The notes below the pieces were generated by a model. The model saw only the letters and a list, made by a program, of their open reading frames with translations. It did no database searches and was not told where the DNA came from. Of a stretch of 64,000 nt of DNA, positions 11,257 to 21,346 are shown in pieces. Origin of the DNA: Linnemannia hyalina (Eukaryota; Mortierellomycota; Mortierellomycetes; Mortierellales; Mortierellaceae); NCBI GenBank assembly GCA_019671135.1, contig JAHRHY010000005.1:2798485-2862484 (forward strand), given 5' to 3'. The translations under genes were made by a program, and so were the position numbers. Each line of letters opens with the position of its first letter. Within the stretch, counting starts at the first letter, position 1.

Positions 11257-11510
11257 ATGCAGTACGTTCAGCTTACAATCGAGCTCATCACCAAGGCCTT
11301 CGAGACATTTTCTTCTAAGAAGGGAGTGGAGTTTACCAAGAAAGATGCAAATAAGATCTTTAAGGCGCTTGATGGGGATAAGGAAGTGGAGAGATACTAC
11401 TTTTGTGGAGCAAAGTGCGTCAAGTCCAAGCGTAAATGCATGAAGGAAGTTGACGATGAAGGCATGCATTGTTATGTCCACGATCCTGCGCGCAAGTGTC
11501 AAGGCACAAC
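11257..11510 (+). pseudogene. N-terminal part of a 740-codon zinc-motif/repeat protein, split by Ty3-1
   Basis: The ATG at 11257 begins 84 codons and two bases that end exactly at the Ty3-1 LTR. The frame continues at 18535 after the 5-bp TSD, giving 2223 nt (740 codons and a stop). This part encodes a lysine-rich helical N-terminus (residues 1-45), then a first motif C54-x6-C61-x10-C72-x2-H75, and C81, the first cysteine of a second motif. Such paired C...C...YC-x2-H motifs are common in small proteins of large DNA viruses and also occur in eukaryotic proteins. I do not recognise the family. The insertion splits the gene within codon 85, so the locus probably makes no full product now. Confidence 0.8.
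11506..11510 (+). repeat. Ty3-1 target-site duplication, left copy (ACAAC)
   Basis: Directly precedes the LTR and is repeated at 18530-18534. Removing the element and one copy restores the host frame. Confidence 0.95.
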
Positions 11511-11679
11511 TGAAAATTTTTACGCTAGTCACGCACAATCGAATTGATAAGACAAGAGAGGGATCTTTGTTAACAGCCCAGACACCTCCATTTATGTCGG
11601 TGTCTGGTCATATGACTAAATTACTGTCTCTAGCCTAATTACATTAGCTGACACCCCCGAGACAGGCAAATATGCGACA
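11511..11679 (-). repeat. Ty3-1 3' LTR
   Basis: 169 bp. On the plus strand it starts TGAAAATTTTTACG and ends AAATATGCGACA. It appears identical to 18361-18529. It is the 3' LTR because gag-pol runs on the minus strand. Confidence 0.95.
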
Positions 11680-11689
11680 ATCCCCTCCC
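11680..11689 (-). other. Ty3-1 polypurine tract
   Basis: GGGAGGGGAT on the minus strand lies immediately upstream of the 3' LTR, the place where plus-strand DNA synthesis is primed. Confidence 0.8.
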
Positions 11690-11990
11690 ATGGGAAAGGC
11701 TGAAAGCCGTCTGCTTAAAAACGCATATATGCTCTGCTCGTTTGTGTCTAAGAATCACTTGGACTCTGTGCATTATTTTACTGTTCTGCCAGGAAAAAAT
11801 CTGAATAAAAACCTTGCAGACAGGTTGAGGATCAACAATCCTCACATGACATTAATTGTTCACTCAAGGCAAAAAATCGTTTAAAAATCCTTGCGAGGGG
11901 AAAACCCAAGAGGGAAAACCTCGAACGTGATTGTAGGGGAAGCGGAAAAACCCCTACTGCATTATTCATCGGATGCACTGATGATGCATG

Positions 11991-14900
11991 CTAATGACGA
12001 TCAGGCATACGCCCGCGAATCGTCCTAAGCTCAATACTCATCTTCTCGCCATTAGCATTATTTCTTCGCAGTCGTTTAGACCTGCGTCGATCGACCAATT
12101 GATCTTCTTCTTCGTCGGGGTTTGCACGCTTGCATGTACCCTTATTAAGAGCATCACCATTGGATATGTTCTTTGATGTTTTAGTAGCACCTTTACGTTG
12201 CGATGGATTGAGCTCCTGCTCTTGACCCTTAGTCCCGAGAGTCGCGGCCGTTTGACGAGGCTGCGTTAGAGATTGCGATCCTGGTAGGTTTTTAGTCTTC
12301 CAGTAGTCTGTGATACACTTTCTCTCAATAAAATTCTCTTGAGGCTCCCAGGTTTCCTCTTTGTACCCTTTCCATTTTACGCGGTATTCCATCCCCCCCC
12401 TAGGTCCATGCCTGTGGTTGAGAACTTTTTCTACTACGTATGTGTCAGTTGCTTCAAAATCGTCGAGCACAAGCTTTAGCTGCGACGGCGCAAATTTACG
12501 ACCTAACTCTTCTCCTGTGGCATCCTTCAACACATAGGATCCACCAGTTGTTCGTCTGACTACAATATAAGGGCCTTCATACCTAGGCGAAAGCTTGTCG
12601 CCCAAGATCGGGTCCAAAGACATAACCTTTGCTCCATCAGGGAATTCACTGTGCAGTACTGTTCTATTGAAACGCTCAATCATTCGACGTTGAGTTTCAC
12701 GGGTCTTAGTGTCAATCGCTGGAAAGACGGTCTTGGTCATGTACTCAAGCCGCTTTAAGAGCTCCTCCTGGGATGATAACTTCTCTGTCGTGTCCGAAAA
12801 ATTGCTAATACCATTATAACGCCGCGCAAAAAACAAAGAAAATGGGGACGAATTGTGTAGAGCCACAATTCTGGTGTTCATAGCTAGCTGTGCCATAGGA
12901 ACATGTTTCGCCCATGCTTGTTTATGGTCTTGAACCTCTTTGCGAATGATAGTGCATGCTGTTTTCACATGATTTTCGGCGACTCCGTTTCCGCGAGGGT
13001 GATAAGGGGTGAGTAACCTATGTTGCACTCCCATAGTGGTAGTCATCACTTGCACCGCCTCGTTAACGAATTCTCTGCCATTGTCAGATTGGAGGATACG
13101 TGGAAAACCAATAGTGGTGAAGATTTTGAACAAAACTTTTGCAATGGTCATCCCCTTCTTGTCAGGTATGGGTTCCAAGAAGACGAACCTTGTACAAACA
13201 TCAACCAAAATGAGTAGGAATAGGTTTCCATCGCTCTCCACAGGGAATGGACCGGTCAAATCAACCGCCATATGTTCACCTGGTAACTGAGCATGAATGG
13301 CCGTCAGAGGGTGGTATCCCTTGCGTGCGATGTTGACTCGCTGGCATTCTTGGCAACGCTGAACATACTCCAAGCAATCCTTGGCCAGATTAGGCCACGT
13401 CTTTTGCAACGAATGAATATGCTTGACCATGGCATTGGTCCCAATGTGACCAAGCGCATGTGCGTCGACTAACACTCCTCTTCTCTCTGAGACAGCTACC
13501 GTCACACGTTGAGTGTCGGCGTCCTGGATTAAGTGAACATAACCATATATTTTGCTCGGAGCAGATCCTTGAATGCGGGCTGTCCACAACTCTTGAGGAA
13601 ACTGGCGAGACAAAGCGTCTGGTAAAACGTTCAGAACGCCAGGTCGATAAACAACCTTAAACGTGTAATCCAAAATAGTCTCCTGCCATGCGGTAAGCAT
13701 CGAGTTCATATCCTTCTGCGTATGCATAAAAGTAAGAGCGCGATGATCCGTGAAAAGCGTAAAGTGACGGCCCCACAAATAGTAATGCAACTTCTTCAGT
13801 GCAAACACAATTGCCAATAACTCCTTCTGAGTTGTACTATAGCGTCGTTCACTGGGTTGCAATGAGCGCGCAACAAAAGAAATATATCTAATGTTTTTGG
13901 GATTCGCCTCGCCTTCCGGCAGCTGATATAAAATTGCTCCAATTCCAACGTTAGATGCATCTGTAGCAACATATAACGGCAAATTGAAATCCACCCAGCA
14001 AATTATGGGCGATAAGACCAACAAATTCTTTAGTGCCTCAAAGCTCTTCAACTGAGCAGCATTCAACGTAAATGGACCCACCACATTACGCATAGCATCT
14101 AGCGGAGCGCTAATGGTAGCTATAATGGGTACGTGATCGCGGAAAAAATTAAAAGTCCCCATATAAGATTGAACCTGCTTACCCGTAGTTGGGGGTTTCC
14201 AATCATTGATATTCACCAATTTATTGGGATCAATTCTTTTTCCATCAAGATCCACAATGAAGCCCAGCAACGCCACCTGCGTACTGTAGAACTTGCACTT
14301 GTCAAGGTTAATAATAAGCTTGGCATCAGTTAGCCGTTTAACCAACTCTATCATCTGAATCGCATGATCGCTTCTGTTCTTTGATGCGAGAAGAATGTCA
14401 TCGATAAAATTTCTGACAAATTTCAAATCCCCAAGCATTCGGCTCATGCCACGCTGAAACAAACTGGACAAGGGCTTCAATCCAAAAGGAGCCTTCTTGA
14501 ACATATATTGAATCCCGTTATGCATAAATGCCGTCAACGGCTGATCTTCTTCATGGATTGGTAATCGATGATACGCCTGCTTTAGGTCCACAGTCGAGAA
14601 CACTGCATTGCCTCCAGCAAATTGCATGATGTCTGATATAAGTGGTACCGGAAAATTATCATCGGGTAGGTGCGCGTTTAAGGGCCGCGGATCCAAGCAC
14701 ACTCGGTAGAGAGTCTTGTTTCCGTTAGCATCTTTCTTAGCCGCTAGCGTTAATGTGTTGTTGTGTGCATTACCTGCAGGTGCTAATGTAATTACATCAT
14801 CCTTCAGCCAATTCTGGATTGCTTCATCAAGAACCGGCATTTGCGATGCAGCAAATACTTTAGGTCTGCGGTAGAGGATAACGTCATCAGGGACTGGCAA

Positions 14901-17597
14901 ATACACCTTCATTTCAGGTATAGTACAATGACTTGTATTTGGAATCTTGGCGTTTAACCTCAGCGACTCTTCTATACTCTTCATGAACGCGTCCTTTTCC
15001 GCAATAAATTCCTGCGTCTTTTCTCGTTCTGGAATCGTGAGAGGTATCAGCGTGGGCTTTTCGTCTTCAACTGGCGCTGGCATCCGTCCAGACGACTCAT
15101 CTGCATCGGGTAGTCCAACGATATTGAATCCATAGCGGTGAAAGAGATCCATGCCAATGGTAACTGCATGACTCTGTTCAATAACCTCATATGGCGCGCT
15201 AAGCACATTCTGTCCACAGACAATCTCTACGTTTTCCGTTTCTCCAACGCGTTTAATGACAGACGAGTCAGCTAATTCAATGTATCCTTCCATTGGTTTA
15301 ACCGGAATAGAATACTTTTTGACTACAGCTGCACTAATAAATGAATGTGTGGCACCAGTATCAATGAGTGCAAGATGTCGCTCTTGATTAAGATAAACAG
15401 GAACAAACAGTCGATTATCCGGCTGATGTTTTCGTTTACTTGAACCATAGTGCTTGTGTACTAACTCAAAGTCCTTCTCTCCAAAGGAGAATAATGGGTA
15501 ACCATCACATGCGTCTGACACTGGGTTATCACTAATTGAAAATCTTTCGAAGGCCCTTAGGTACTCGTCGTCTACTACATCCTCGATGTTGTACTCGGCC
15601 GGTGCATTATCTCTTCCTTCTTTAACAATGCCCATAGCTCCATACTTCACCTTTGCTTGGTCGACAGCCACTTTAGCATCACCGCTACCTTCCCCCCCGT
15701 CGAGAGGATGCATCGGCAATGGACCTACATGAACTCTCATACCCAAACCGGATTCACCACGCAGTTTGCTCTTCAATTCGATTTTCGCAATACCCTTTGC
15801 ATTCTTCTTTTTCTTCTTTCTCTTCTTCACTGTTTCACTCCGTGGGTTGATGTCACTGACATTCTTCTCGTCAGTTGTTGTTTCATTCACTATGACTACT
15901 TCTGTTAAACTGTGCGACTGCTCCTCCAGTTCATGTACATCAGTTTGTTGCATCTCACTGCTTGTTTCCACCTGTTTGGAATGCAGAATGAAAGACGCGT
16001 CGTTAGTCATGCGGTCATGTTCGACTTCGGTGACGTCACCATTTTCGTTACTCATCTCAACGACATCTTGGTCGACAACAGACATCTCACCACCATCTAC
16101 TTCAACTTTTTCTTCAGATGCATCATCATACTCAACAGTGTGGTTTAGCTTACCATTGCTGTTTCCTCTGCCAGGATAAGGATGGTGTCCACGGTTGAAG
16201 TTCCTCTTGTAACCTCCACGACCATGACTGCCTCCTCGACCTCTAGGCGCACCAGAACCACTACCATTACCGAAGGCGCCACGTTGACCGCCGAATCCAG
16301 CATTCCCCTTCTGGACCGAACTGTCACCCGCTGTAGGAACTTGGTTGATGCTACCACCAGTAGTCCCCCCGACACGCGTTCCACTTGTCGTCGCAAGCGT
16401 TGCTGCTGCCGCTGCCCTCTTCTGCTGGTTGATGAGCTTATCCTTTAAACTCTGGGCCTGCCTCGCTGCTTCGTTATCTGCAGCCCCGGTCAATCGTCTC
16501 CTCTCCAAAATAACCGGTGCCCACTCATCACTGTCTGCGGGTCCCTGCATATGCTGCAAACTGTCCATATAAGACTCGAAGGTTGTTTCATCAGGTGCCA
16601 CACCCAGCATCCCCTCAAGGACCGCAATGCGCTTCTGTAACAAGATCATCGTAAGAACGCTCGGGTCGACCGCTCTCTGCAGCAAGAATAACAAATCAGC
16701 GAACTTGGGTAAGTCCTTGACTTGGTACACATCCATCAACCTCTTCATCCGATGGTAGTACTGCTTGTACGATTCACCTCGTTCTAACCCCATCTTGATC
16801 ACCTTCTCAACCTCATCTGTTCTCTCAGTCTGCGTCATAGCACTCTCCACAAACACTTTCTCGCATCTCGCCCACGGCCACTTTCCTTCAGGGTCACGAC
16901 TCAAGACTGCATTCATGGCATCAGACGCTTTGCGATCCATATTCGCCAAGCACAACAACCTTGAACATCTCTCATCGAACCCGCCCGTCGTGAACTTTGT
17001 TACTCCTATTCTATGGAATTCGTACAGGAACTCTCGGACGTTGGTAATCAAGGGACCGTGGATCTTGATGTCAAGAACAGGAAGCAGATGAGCCTCGACC
17101 AACCGATGGTAACGCGGAAACTCATTCGACAACTTGATCTCGTCAATCTTTCCACCCTTCTTAACCCCCAACTCCTCATTCTCCTCTCTGGTCACAACAC
17201 TAGAGAATGCCGTCCTCCCCATGGACCTCTCAGCACTCTCTAGGTCATCCAGCATGACATTCCACTCGTTCATCGCGGTCTTGGCCTCAGCGATCTGACG
17301 TGTTAGTTCCGCCAACTTTGGTCGCTCCTGGTCGCCCTCCTCTTGGCTCAACCCTTGGATGCGCGCGGCTAACTGCATCTTCTGTCTCGTCAACGTCGCC
17401 AGTTGCATCGAATACTCCTTCATCTTTCCTCTGGCTGCATGGGCATCCATAAAGTCAGAGCCAACAGTCTCCTGCATGTCAACATCAACGTCCATGCCTG
17501 CTCCCTCATCTCGTCCCGACGTCAAGGTAAGTGCATCTAACGCACCAACAACCTTATTGCCAACGTCCTCGTTCTTCTTTGCCGTATTCGCTGCCAT
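11991..17597 (-). CDS. gag-pol: Ty3-1 Gag-Pol polyprotein with chromodomain (1868 aa)
   Basis: One uninterrupted frame from the ATG at 17597. Gag fills about the first 450 residues. Instead of a CCHC zinc knuckle it ends in an RGG/GRG-rich stretch (about residues 445-475) that probably binds RNA. The protease has LIDTGATHSF (about residue 748). RT has VDLKQAYH and FIDDILLAS, with Phe in place of the usual Tyr before the Asp pair (about 1065). RNase H starts TDASNVGIGA (about 1210). Integrase has GHIGTNAMVKH...CQEC, then VDLTGPF, SDNGREF and GVAENH (about 1390-1540). The C-terminus is a chromodomain (EYRVKWKGYKEETWEP, about 1715-1760), which in chromoviruses steers insertion to marked chromatin. 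Gag and Pol share one frame, so no frameshift is needed; product ratios must be set by proteolysis or another means. Confidence 0.95.
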   Translation of the reverse strand: MAANTAKKNEDVGNKVVGALDALTLTSGRDEGAGMDVDVDMQETVGSDFMDAHAARGKMKEYSMQLATLTRQKMQLAARIQGLSQEEGDQERPKLAELTRQIAEAKTAMNEWNVMLDDLESAERSMGRTAFSSVVTREENEELGVKKGGKIDEIKLSNEFPRYHRLVEAHLLPVLDIKIHGPLITNVREFLYEFHRIGVTKFTTGGFDERCSRLLCLANMDRKASDAMNAVLSRDPEGKWPWARCEKVFVESAMTQTERTDEVEKVIKMGLERGESYKQYYHRMKRLMDVYQVKDLPKFADLLFLLQRAVDPSVLTMILLQKRIAVLEGMLGVAPDETTFESYMDSLQHMQGPADSDEWAPVILERRRLTGAADNEAARQAQSLKDKLINQQKRAAAAATLATTSGTRVGGTTGGSINQVPTAGDSSVQKGNAGFGGQRGAFGNGSGSGAPRGRGGSHGRGGYKRNFNRGHHPYPGRGNSNGKLNHTVEYDDASEEKVEVDGGEMSVVDQDVVEMSNENGDVTEVEHDRMTNDASFILHSKQVETSSEMQQTDVHELEEQSHSLTEVVIVNETTTDEKNVSDINPRSETVKKRKKKKKNAKGIAKIELKSKLRGESGLGMRVHVGPLPMHPLDGGEGSGDAKVAVDQAKVKYGAMGIVKEGRDNAPAEYNIEDVVDDEYLRAFERFSISDNPVSDACDGYPLFSFGEKDFELVHKHYGSSKRKHQPDNRLFVPVYLNQERHLALIDTGATHSFISAAVVKKYSIPVKPMEGYIELADSSVIKRVGETENVEIVCGQNVLSAPYEVIEQSHAVTIGMDLFHRYGFNIVGLPDADESSGRMPAPVEDEKPTLIPLTIPEREKTQEFIAEKDAFMKSIEESLRLNAKIPNTSHCTIPEMKVYLPVPDDVILYRRPKVFAASQMPVLDEAIQNWLKDDVITLAPAGNAHNNTLTLAAKKDANGNKTLYRVCLDPRPLNAHLPDDNFPVPLISDIMQFAGGNAVFSTVDLKQAYHRLPIHEEDQPLTAFMHNGIQYMFKKAPFGLKPLSSLFQRGMSRMLGDLKFVRNFIDDILLASKNRSDHAIQMIELVKRLTDAKLIINLDKCKFYSTQVALLGFIVDLDGKRIDPNKLVNINDWKPPTTGKQVQSYMGTFNFFRDHVPIIATISAPLDAMRNVVGPFTLNAAQLKSFEALKNLLVLSPIICWVDFNLPLYVATDASNVGIGAILYQLPEGEANPKNIRYISFVARSLQPSERRYSTTQKELLAIVFALKKLHYYLWGRHFTLFTDHRALTFMHTQKDMNSMLTAWQETILDYTFKVVYRPGVLNVLPDALSRQFPQELWTARIQGSAPSKIYGYVHLIQDADTQRVTVAVSERRGVLVDAHALGHIGTNAMVKHIHSLQKTWPNLAKDCLEYVQRCQECQRVNIARKGYHPLTAIHAQLPGEHMAVDLTGPFPVESDGNLFLLILVDVCTRFVFLEPIPDKKGMTIAKVLFKIFTTIGFPRILQSDNGREFVNEAVQVMTTTMGVQHRLLTPYHPRGNGVAENHVKTACTIIRKEVQDHKQAWAKHVPMAQLAMNTRIVALHNSSPFSLFFARRYNGISNFSDTTEKLSSQEELLKRLEYMTKTVFPAIDTKTRETQRRMIERFNRTVLHSEFPDGAKVMSLDPILGDKLSPRYEGPYIVVRRTTGGSYVLKDATGEELGRKFAPSQLKLVLDDFEATDTYVVEKVLNHRHGPRGGMEYRVKWKGYKEETWEPQENFIERKCITDYWKTKNLPGSQSLTQPRQTAATLGTKGQEQELNPSQRKGATKTSKNISNGDALNKGTCKRANPDEEEDQLVDRRRSKRLRRNNANGEKMSIELRTIRGRMPDRH

Positions 17598-18360
17598 TCT
17601 CTATGACCCAATTAAAGGAAAAGAAAACAAACAGACAAGCAGAATAAACAGAAAACGAAATGAGCTTTTGAAAACTGATGATCAACCAGACTGCACCCCA
17701 GAAAAAATAATACTGTTACTACTAACGTCAACTTCCAGTACTTTTTTGCTCAGTGATCCACTTGATTCAAAATAAAAATAAAAAACAACACCCAGAAAAA
17801 ACTAAAAGTTTTCTGATGCAAATGAATTCGGATGAGGGCACACCTAAATGCCAACAAAGACGAATCCCGCGTTTATTTGAACAAGAATGTCCTTGATCAA
17901 AACTAACGGTGAGTTTTCTAATGAATCTCTGCTACCGTGTTATATGAAGACCTCAAATGACCACACAGATGTATGATCGCACTTGAAAGCTCCAACACAA
18001 AAAGGTAGAATAGTAACCAAATAATAACAACGAAAGTAACCGCCTGTTACACTTCGTATTAATGATCAGTCTCTGCTGTAACCTTGTCACTAGTGACCAG
18101 ATGCACGCACGAAATGACCACAAATAAAAGAAAAGGATCCTGTCCTTGTTGGATTATCCTGAAAATAGAGAAAAATCCTGACAGTAAAGGTCCTGTTCTG
18201 TAATGATCCGTAAATGCTCCCGTTACGTCCTGAATCGCTCCTGTAGATTGATGGAGTGTTCCTCGTAATGGGTTGAATGAATAAATAAATGAGTGGATGG
18301 ATCCTGTCAATCGTTGGACGGATTCTGATCCCGATCCGTGTTGTATTTATCAAAAAAAAA
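17598..18360 (-). other. Ty3-1 5' untranslated leader
   Basis: About 763 bp between the 5' LTR and gag, without a convincing gene. It is also present, inverted, at 1-584. It would hold the primer binding and packaging signals, but I cannot identify them. Confidence 0.7.
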
Positions 18361-18529
18361 TGAAAATTTTTACGCTAGTCACGCACAATCGAATTGATAA
18401 GACAAGAGAGGGATCTTTGTTAACAGCCCAGACACCTCCATTTATGTCGGTGTCTGGTCATATGACTAAATTACTGTCTCTAGCCTAATTACATTAGCTG
18501 ACACCCCCGAGACAGGCAAATATGCGACA
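18361..18529 (-). repeat. Ty3-1 5' LTR
   Basis: 169 bp, seemingly identical to 11511-11679, followed by the second TSD copy ACAAC at 18530-18534. Confidence 0.95.
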
Positions 18530-18534
18530 ACAAC

Positions 18535-20503
18535 CATTAAGGGCGCTAATTGTGGTAGTGTAGCCAAAATTGGTCAAACATACTGTGGGCGTCATCAAGA
18601 TCAAGATAGAGGTCATATAAAACGTGGTAACAAGAATGCACCTGTCGTTACGCGTCCCAAGTCTTCCAAGGCTTTAAAGAAGACACATACTTCTAAGTTT
18701 GTATCATCTGATGACGATATGACTTCCGAGGATGAAGAGCCGTCCGACGATGATGATGAAGAAGATAAAATTGCCGTCTCCTTTCCGTTGAGTCCAAAGG
18801 TAGTTGACATAACGTCCAAGAAAAATGTACCACTCGCTAATACAGGCATATGGATGCGTTATGCAACTAATCCAGCTTTTCTGTATGCAAAGAACTTTAC
18901 TGTAAATGGCAAGTACATTATTAAGCTGAAGGAAAAGGACCTCTACATTGTATTGTGTCCACCTGAGCTCATGGGGAAAAATCTTCCTGTACCGGAAATA
19001 TCTGACAAAGAGGTACGTATATTGCAAAAGATGGGACTCCAAGAGGCAACTCCTGCAGATGTAGAAAAAATAGAAGAGTCTTCTGCTGATGAGAATTCTG
19101 AGGATGATACAGATGATGGTGATACGTCTGATGATGCTGGCTCTGACGATGATTCCCCTGATGATAAAGACTCTGATGATGGCAAGTCCAATAACAGACC
19201 TGATGTAGAATCTGGAGATGATACCTCTAAGGATAACCCTGATGAAAAACTATCTCATAAAAAGTCATCTAAGGATGATGAGAAGAAGACTTCTCGAAAG
19301 AAAAGGCATTCAGAGATGCCCAAAAATGCAGAGCCATCTTCTAATGTAGACGTTTCTAAGGATGGAAAAGATGAACATACATTTGCACTGGCCACAACGG
19401 TGCATAACATTAGATCAGAGAAAGACATAGCACGTGCGAAGGACAGAGGATGGATGATTCATCCTAATAACGACATGCTTGAGTATGCAACTAAGTTTAC
19501 GATGAATGGCAAGTACATTGTCAGGCTATCTGGAAAGAATACATACGTTGGCCTGTTTACGCTTGATGCTCTGCGCGGTGTCGGTGATGTTCCAGAGTTG
19601 GATATCTTGGAACGCTCCATGCTTAGCAAGATGAAACTTCAACCATTGTCTGATGAAGAGAGAAAGACGCTTTTCAACGAGGAGATCGAAGTAGAAGAAG
19701 AAGTACCAGTAGAAGGACCAACAGATAAATCCAAGGTGATATGGAAAAAACTTAACAAGTACTTGGAATATTCCGAGAATGTACTTGTAAATGGAATGCA
19801 CATTCTCAAGATGCGCAAAAAAGACACTGTAATCGGCTTGATGACTGATGACCATATTGCTGCAGAGAATGTAGAGTGTCATTCTCTTAGCCAGAAGGAA
19901 AAAGAGAAGTTGTTTGCTATGGGATTTAAACCGCATGAGCATAAGCAAAGCTTGCCACAGAAAGATGAGAGCACATGTGAGGATGATAAAGATGCTGAGG
20001 GCGATAAAGATGCTGAGGGCGATAAAGATGCTGAGGATGACAAAGATGCGGTGGGTGATAAAGATGCTGAAGATGACAAAGATGCTGAGGGTGATAACGA
20101 TGCTGAGGATGACAAAGATGCTGAGGGTGATAACGATGCTGAAGATGATAAAGATGCTGAGGATGATAAAGATGCTGAGGATGTTATGTGGAAAAGGTAC
20201 CCTAAAGATAAAAGCTCCTCGGGTATAATCGTCATAGATAAAGACGAAATTAAATGGACAACATGTTCGTTTGACAAGAAGCATGAATATGCAACCAACT
20301 ACCTTTTCGACGGATGTCATCTGCTCAAGAGGTACGAAGAGGACATTATTGTTGGACTGCTGTATAAGATACCTGCAAACGGTGACAGTAACTATAGTCG
20401 AGACAAATTTACCAACAACAAACAAAAGCAGAAGTTAATTGCCATGGGGTTCACGATCGAGGAATTGCCTAAATTGTACTCTCCAGATGTAAAGTTTTGG
20501 TAG
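18535..20503 (+). pseudogene. C-terminal part (residues 85-740) of the split zinc-motif/repeat protein
   Basis: In frame with 11257-11510 once Ty3-1 is removed. It completes the second zinc motif (C81-x9-C91-x10-C102-x2-H105). A basic segment and an acidic Ser/Asp-rich linker follow. Then come four diverged copies of a module of about 75 aa (about residues 187-257, 390-465, 486-555 and 658-735). Each module has the pattern YA-x-N/K-F-x-V/M-NGKYI-x-K/R-L ... VGL followed by L-S-x-x-E-x-x-x-L-x-x-MGF. Between modules are a Lys/Asp-rich linker (missing in later copies) and a DKDAEG/DKDAED hexapeptide array (about 569-635). On its own this part could be translated from the ATG at 18719 (594 codons). 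The family is unknown to me. Zinc motifs plus repeated GKxxxxVIGxx...L modules recall proteins of large DNA viruses, so an endogenised viral origin is possible but unproven. Confidence 0.75.
19985..20183 (+). repeat. 18-bp coding minisatellite (DKDAEG/DKDAED)
   Basis: About eleven copies of an 18-bp unit (GATAAAGATGCTGAGGGC and variants) inside the reading frame. The same array is in all later gene copies. It is a likely site of length change and mispairing. Confidence 0.9.
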
Positions 20504-20626
20504 TTGTTGAGACAGATGAAGAGTAGATATTTTAAAAACTATCCAATTGTCAACAGTTGGCATTTGTGGTTGTATATATAGCATGAACTTTTTAAAAATG
20601 TAACATGTCTTCGACACTTCCACCTA

Positions 20627-21121
20627 GGAGGCCTTTCAAGTCCAAATTATCATATGGTGTTTGTTACATCTCTGCAGATCTTGACGATATCCACCGCGTC
20701 CATTAGAGGAGAGTGTATGTATGATATCAACCATTTAAAACAACCACTGTAACATTCCTTGCGCGATTATCCTACTAAACACAACTACATTCTCCAAACA
20801 ACAAAGTCTTCTTATTTTTCGCACACCAAACTCTTGAATATGTCCATCTACTATTAACCTGTAACCCTCACTGCAAGATTCGACAGAGTAGTTCTTGTAT
20901 GTGATCATCTAAAGCACTTGTATTCCCAACTGTATCTTTGTCGTGAAATACAGGGGAGAGATTACATTTTAAAAATTCTTGTGCTGTCTATTGCTATTTT
21001 ATTCTGTGTTCTGTTGCCCACTATGAAGAGATATGCCAGTTATGGAAGTCAACACTCCGTTCCTTGGACTTTGGATATTTTTTATATGCCTTTTTATATC
21101 CTCTGCACATGAAGGGGCCGC
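20627..21121 (+). mobile_element. 495-bp MITE, copy 5 (unit 0)
   Basis: Full-length copy 124 bp after the gene stop. The left flank is CTA and the right flank TAA, so there is no clean 3-bp TSD. It is a mosaic: its middle resembles beta copies and the part near 20820-20870 resembles alpha copies. Repeated at 28984, 37340 and 45680. Confidence 0.87.
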
Positions 21122-21346
21122 TAAGTGGCCTTAAATGAAATGGCGCACGAGATTCGTCCTCGTCTCCGTTGAGATCTTCCTAGGTCAGCCAGGATGGGGC
21201 TCAGGGATGTTTTCCTTTTCCTCGTTCCTGATCCTGACCGCTGATGAGACAGAGATCCGAAGGTTGCATGCAACTGCTCTGGTTGAATTTCCATGTCGAA
21301 GCTGTTCTACGGCAGTCTCTTTAATGGATCGTGCAAGAGGCTTCAT
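21122..21346 (-). pseudogene. Tc1/mariner transposase N-terminal fragment (unit 0)
   Basis: The minus-strand ATG at 21346 encodes about 53 residues ending ENIPEPHPG, then a TGA, then PRKISTETRTNLVRHFI up to the MITE edge. The segment MKPLARSIKETAVEQLRHGN followed by STRAVACNLRIS looks like the helix-turn-helix DNA-binding part of Tc1-family transposases, which is often followed by GRPRKI. The TGA sits where that Arg is expected, so a single C-to-T change (CGA to TGA) explains it. The DDE catalytic part is absent, cut off at the MITE boundary. This is a dead relic. Confidence 0.62.

Larger units (their letters stand above)
11511..18529 (-). mobile_element. Ty3-1: complete, young Ty3/gypsy chromovirus (7019 bp)
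   Basis: Bounded by 169-bp direct LTRs (11511-11679 and 18361-18529) that look identical by eye, with TG...CA ends and a 5-bp TSD, ACAAC, at 11506-11510 and 18530-18534. On the minus strand a polypurine tract (GGGAGGGGAT) abuts the 3' LTR at 11680-11689. The single gag-pol frame is intact. No obvious tRNA-complementary primer site follows the 5' LTR; the first bases are a run of T and then GATAAATACAACACGG. Identical LTRs and an open frame point to a recent, possibly still active, insertion. Confidence 0.96.

Noticed and set aside
15657..16448. Plus-strand frames within the Ty3-1 gag region
   Set aside because: Shadows of the intact minus-strand gag-pol.
19526..20425. 299-codon minus-strand frame opposite the repeat-protein gene, and its copies in later units
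   Set aside because: It is antisense to a coding minisatellite, and its Ile/Phe/Ser repeats simply mirror the DKDAEG array.
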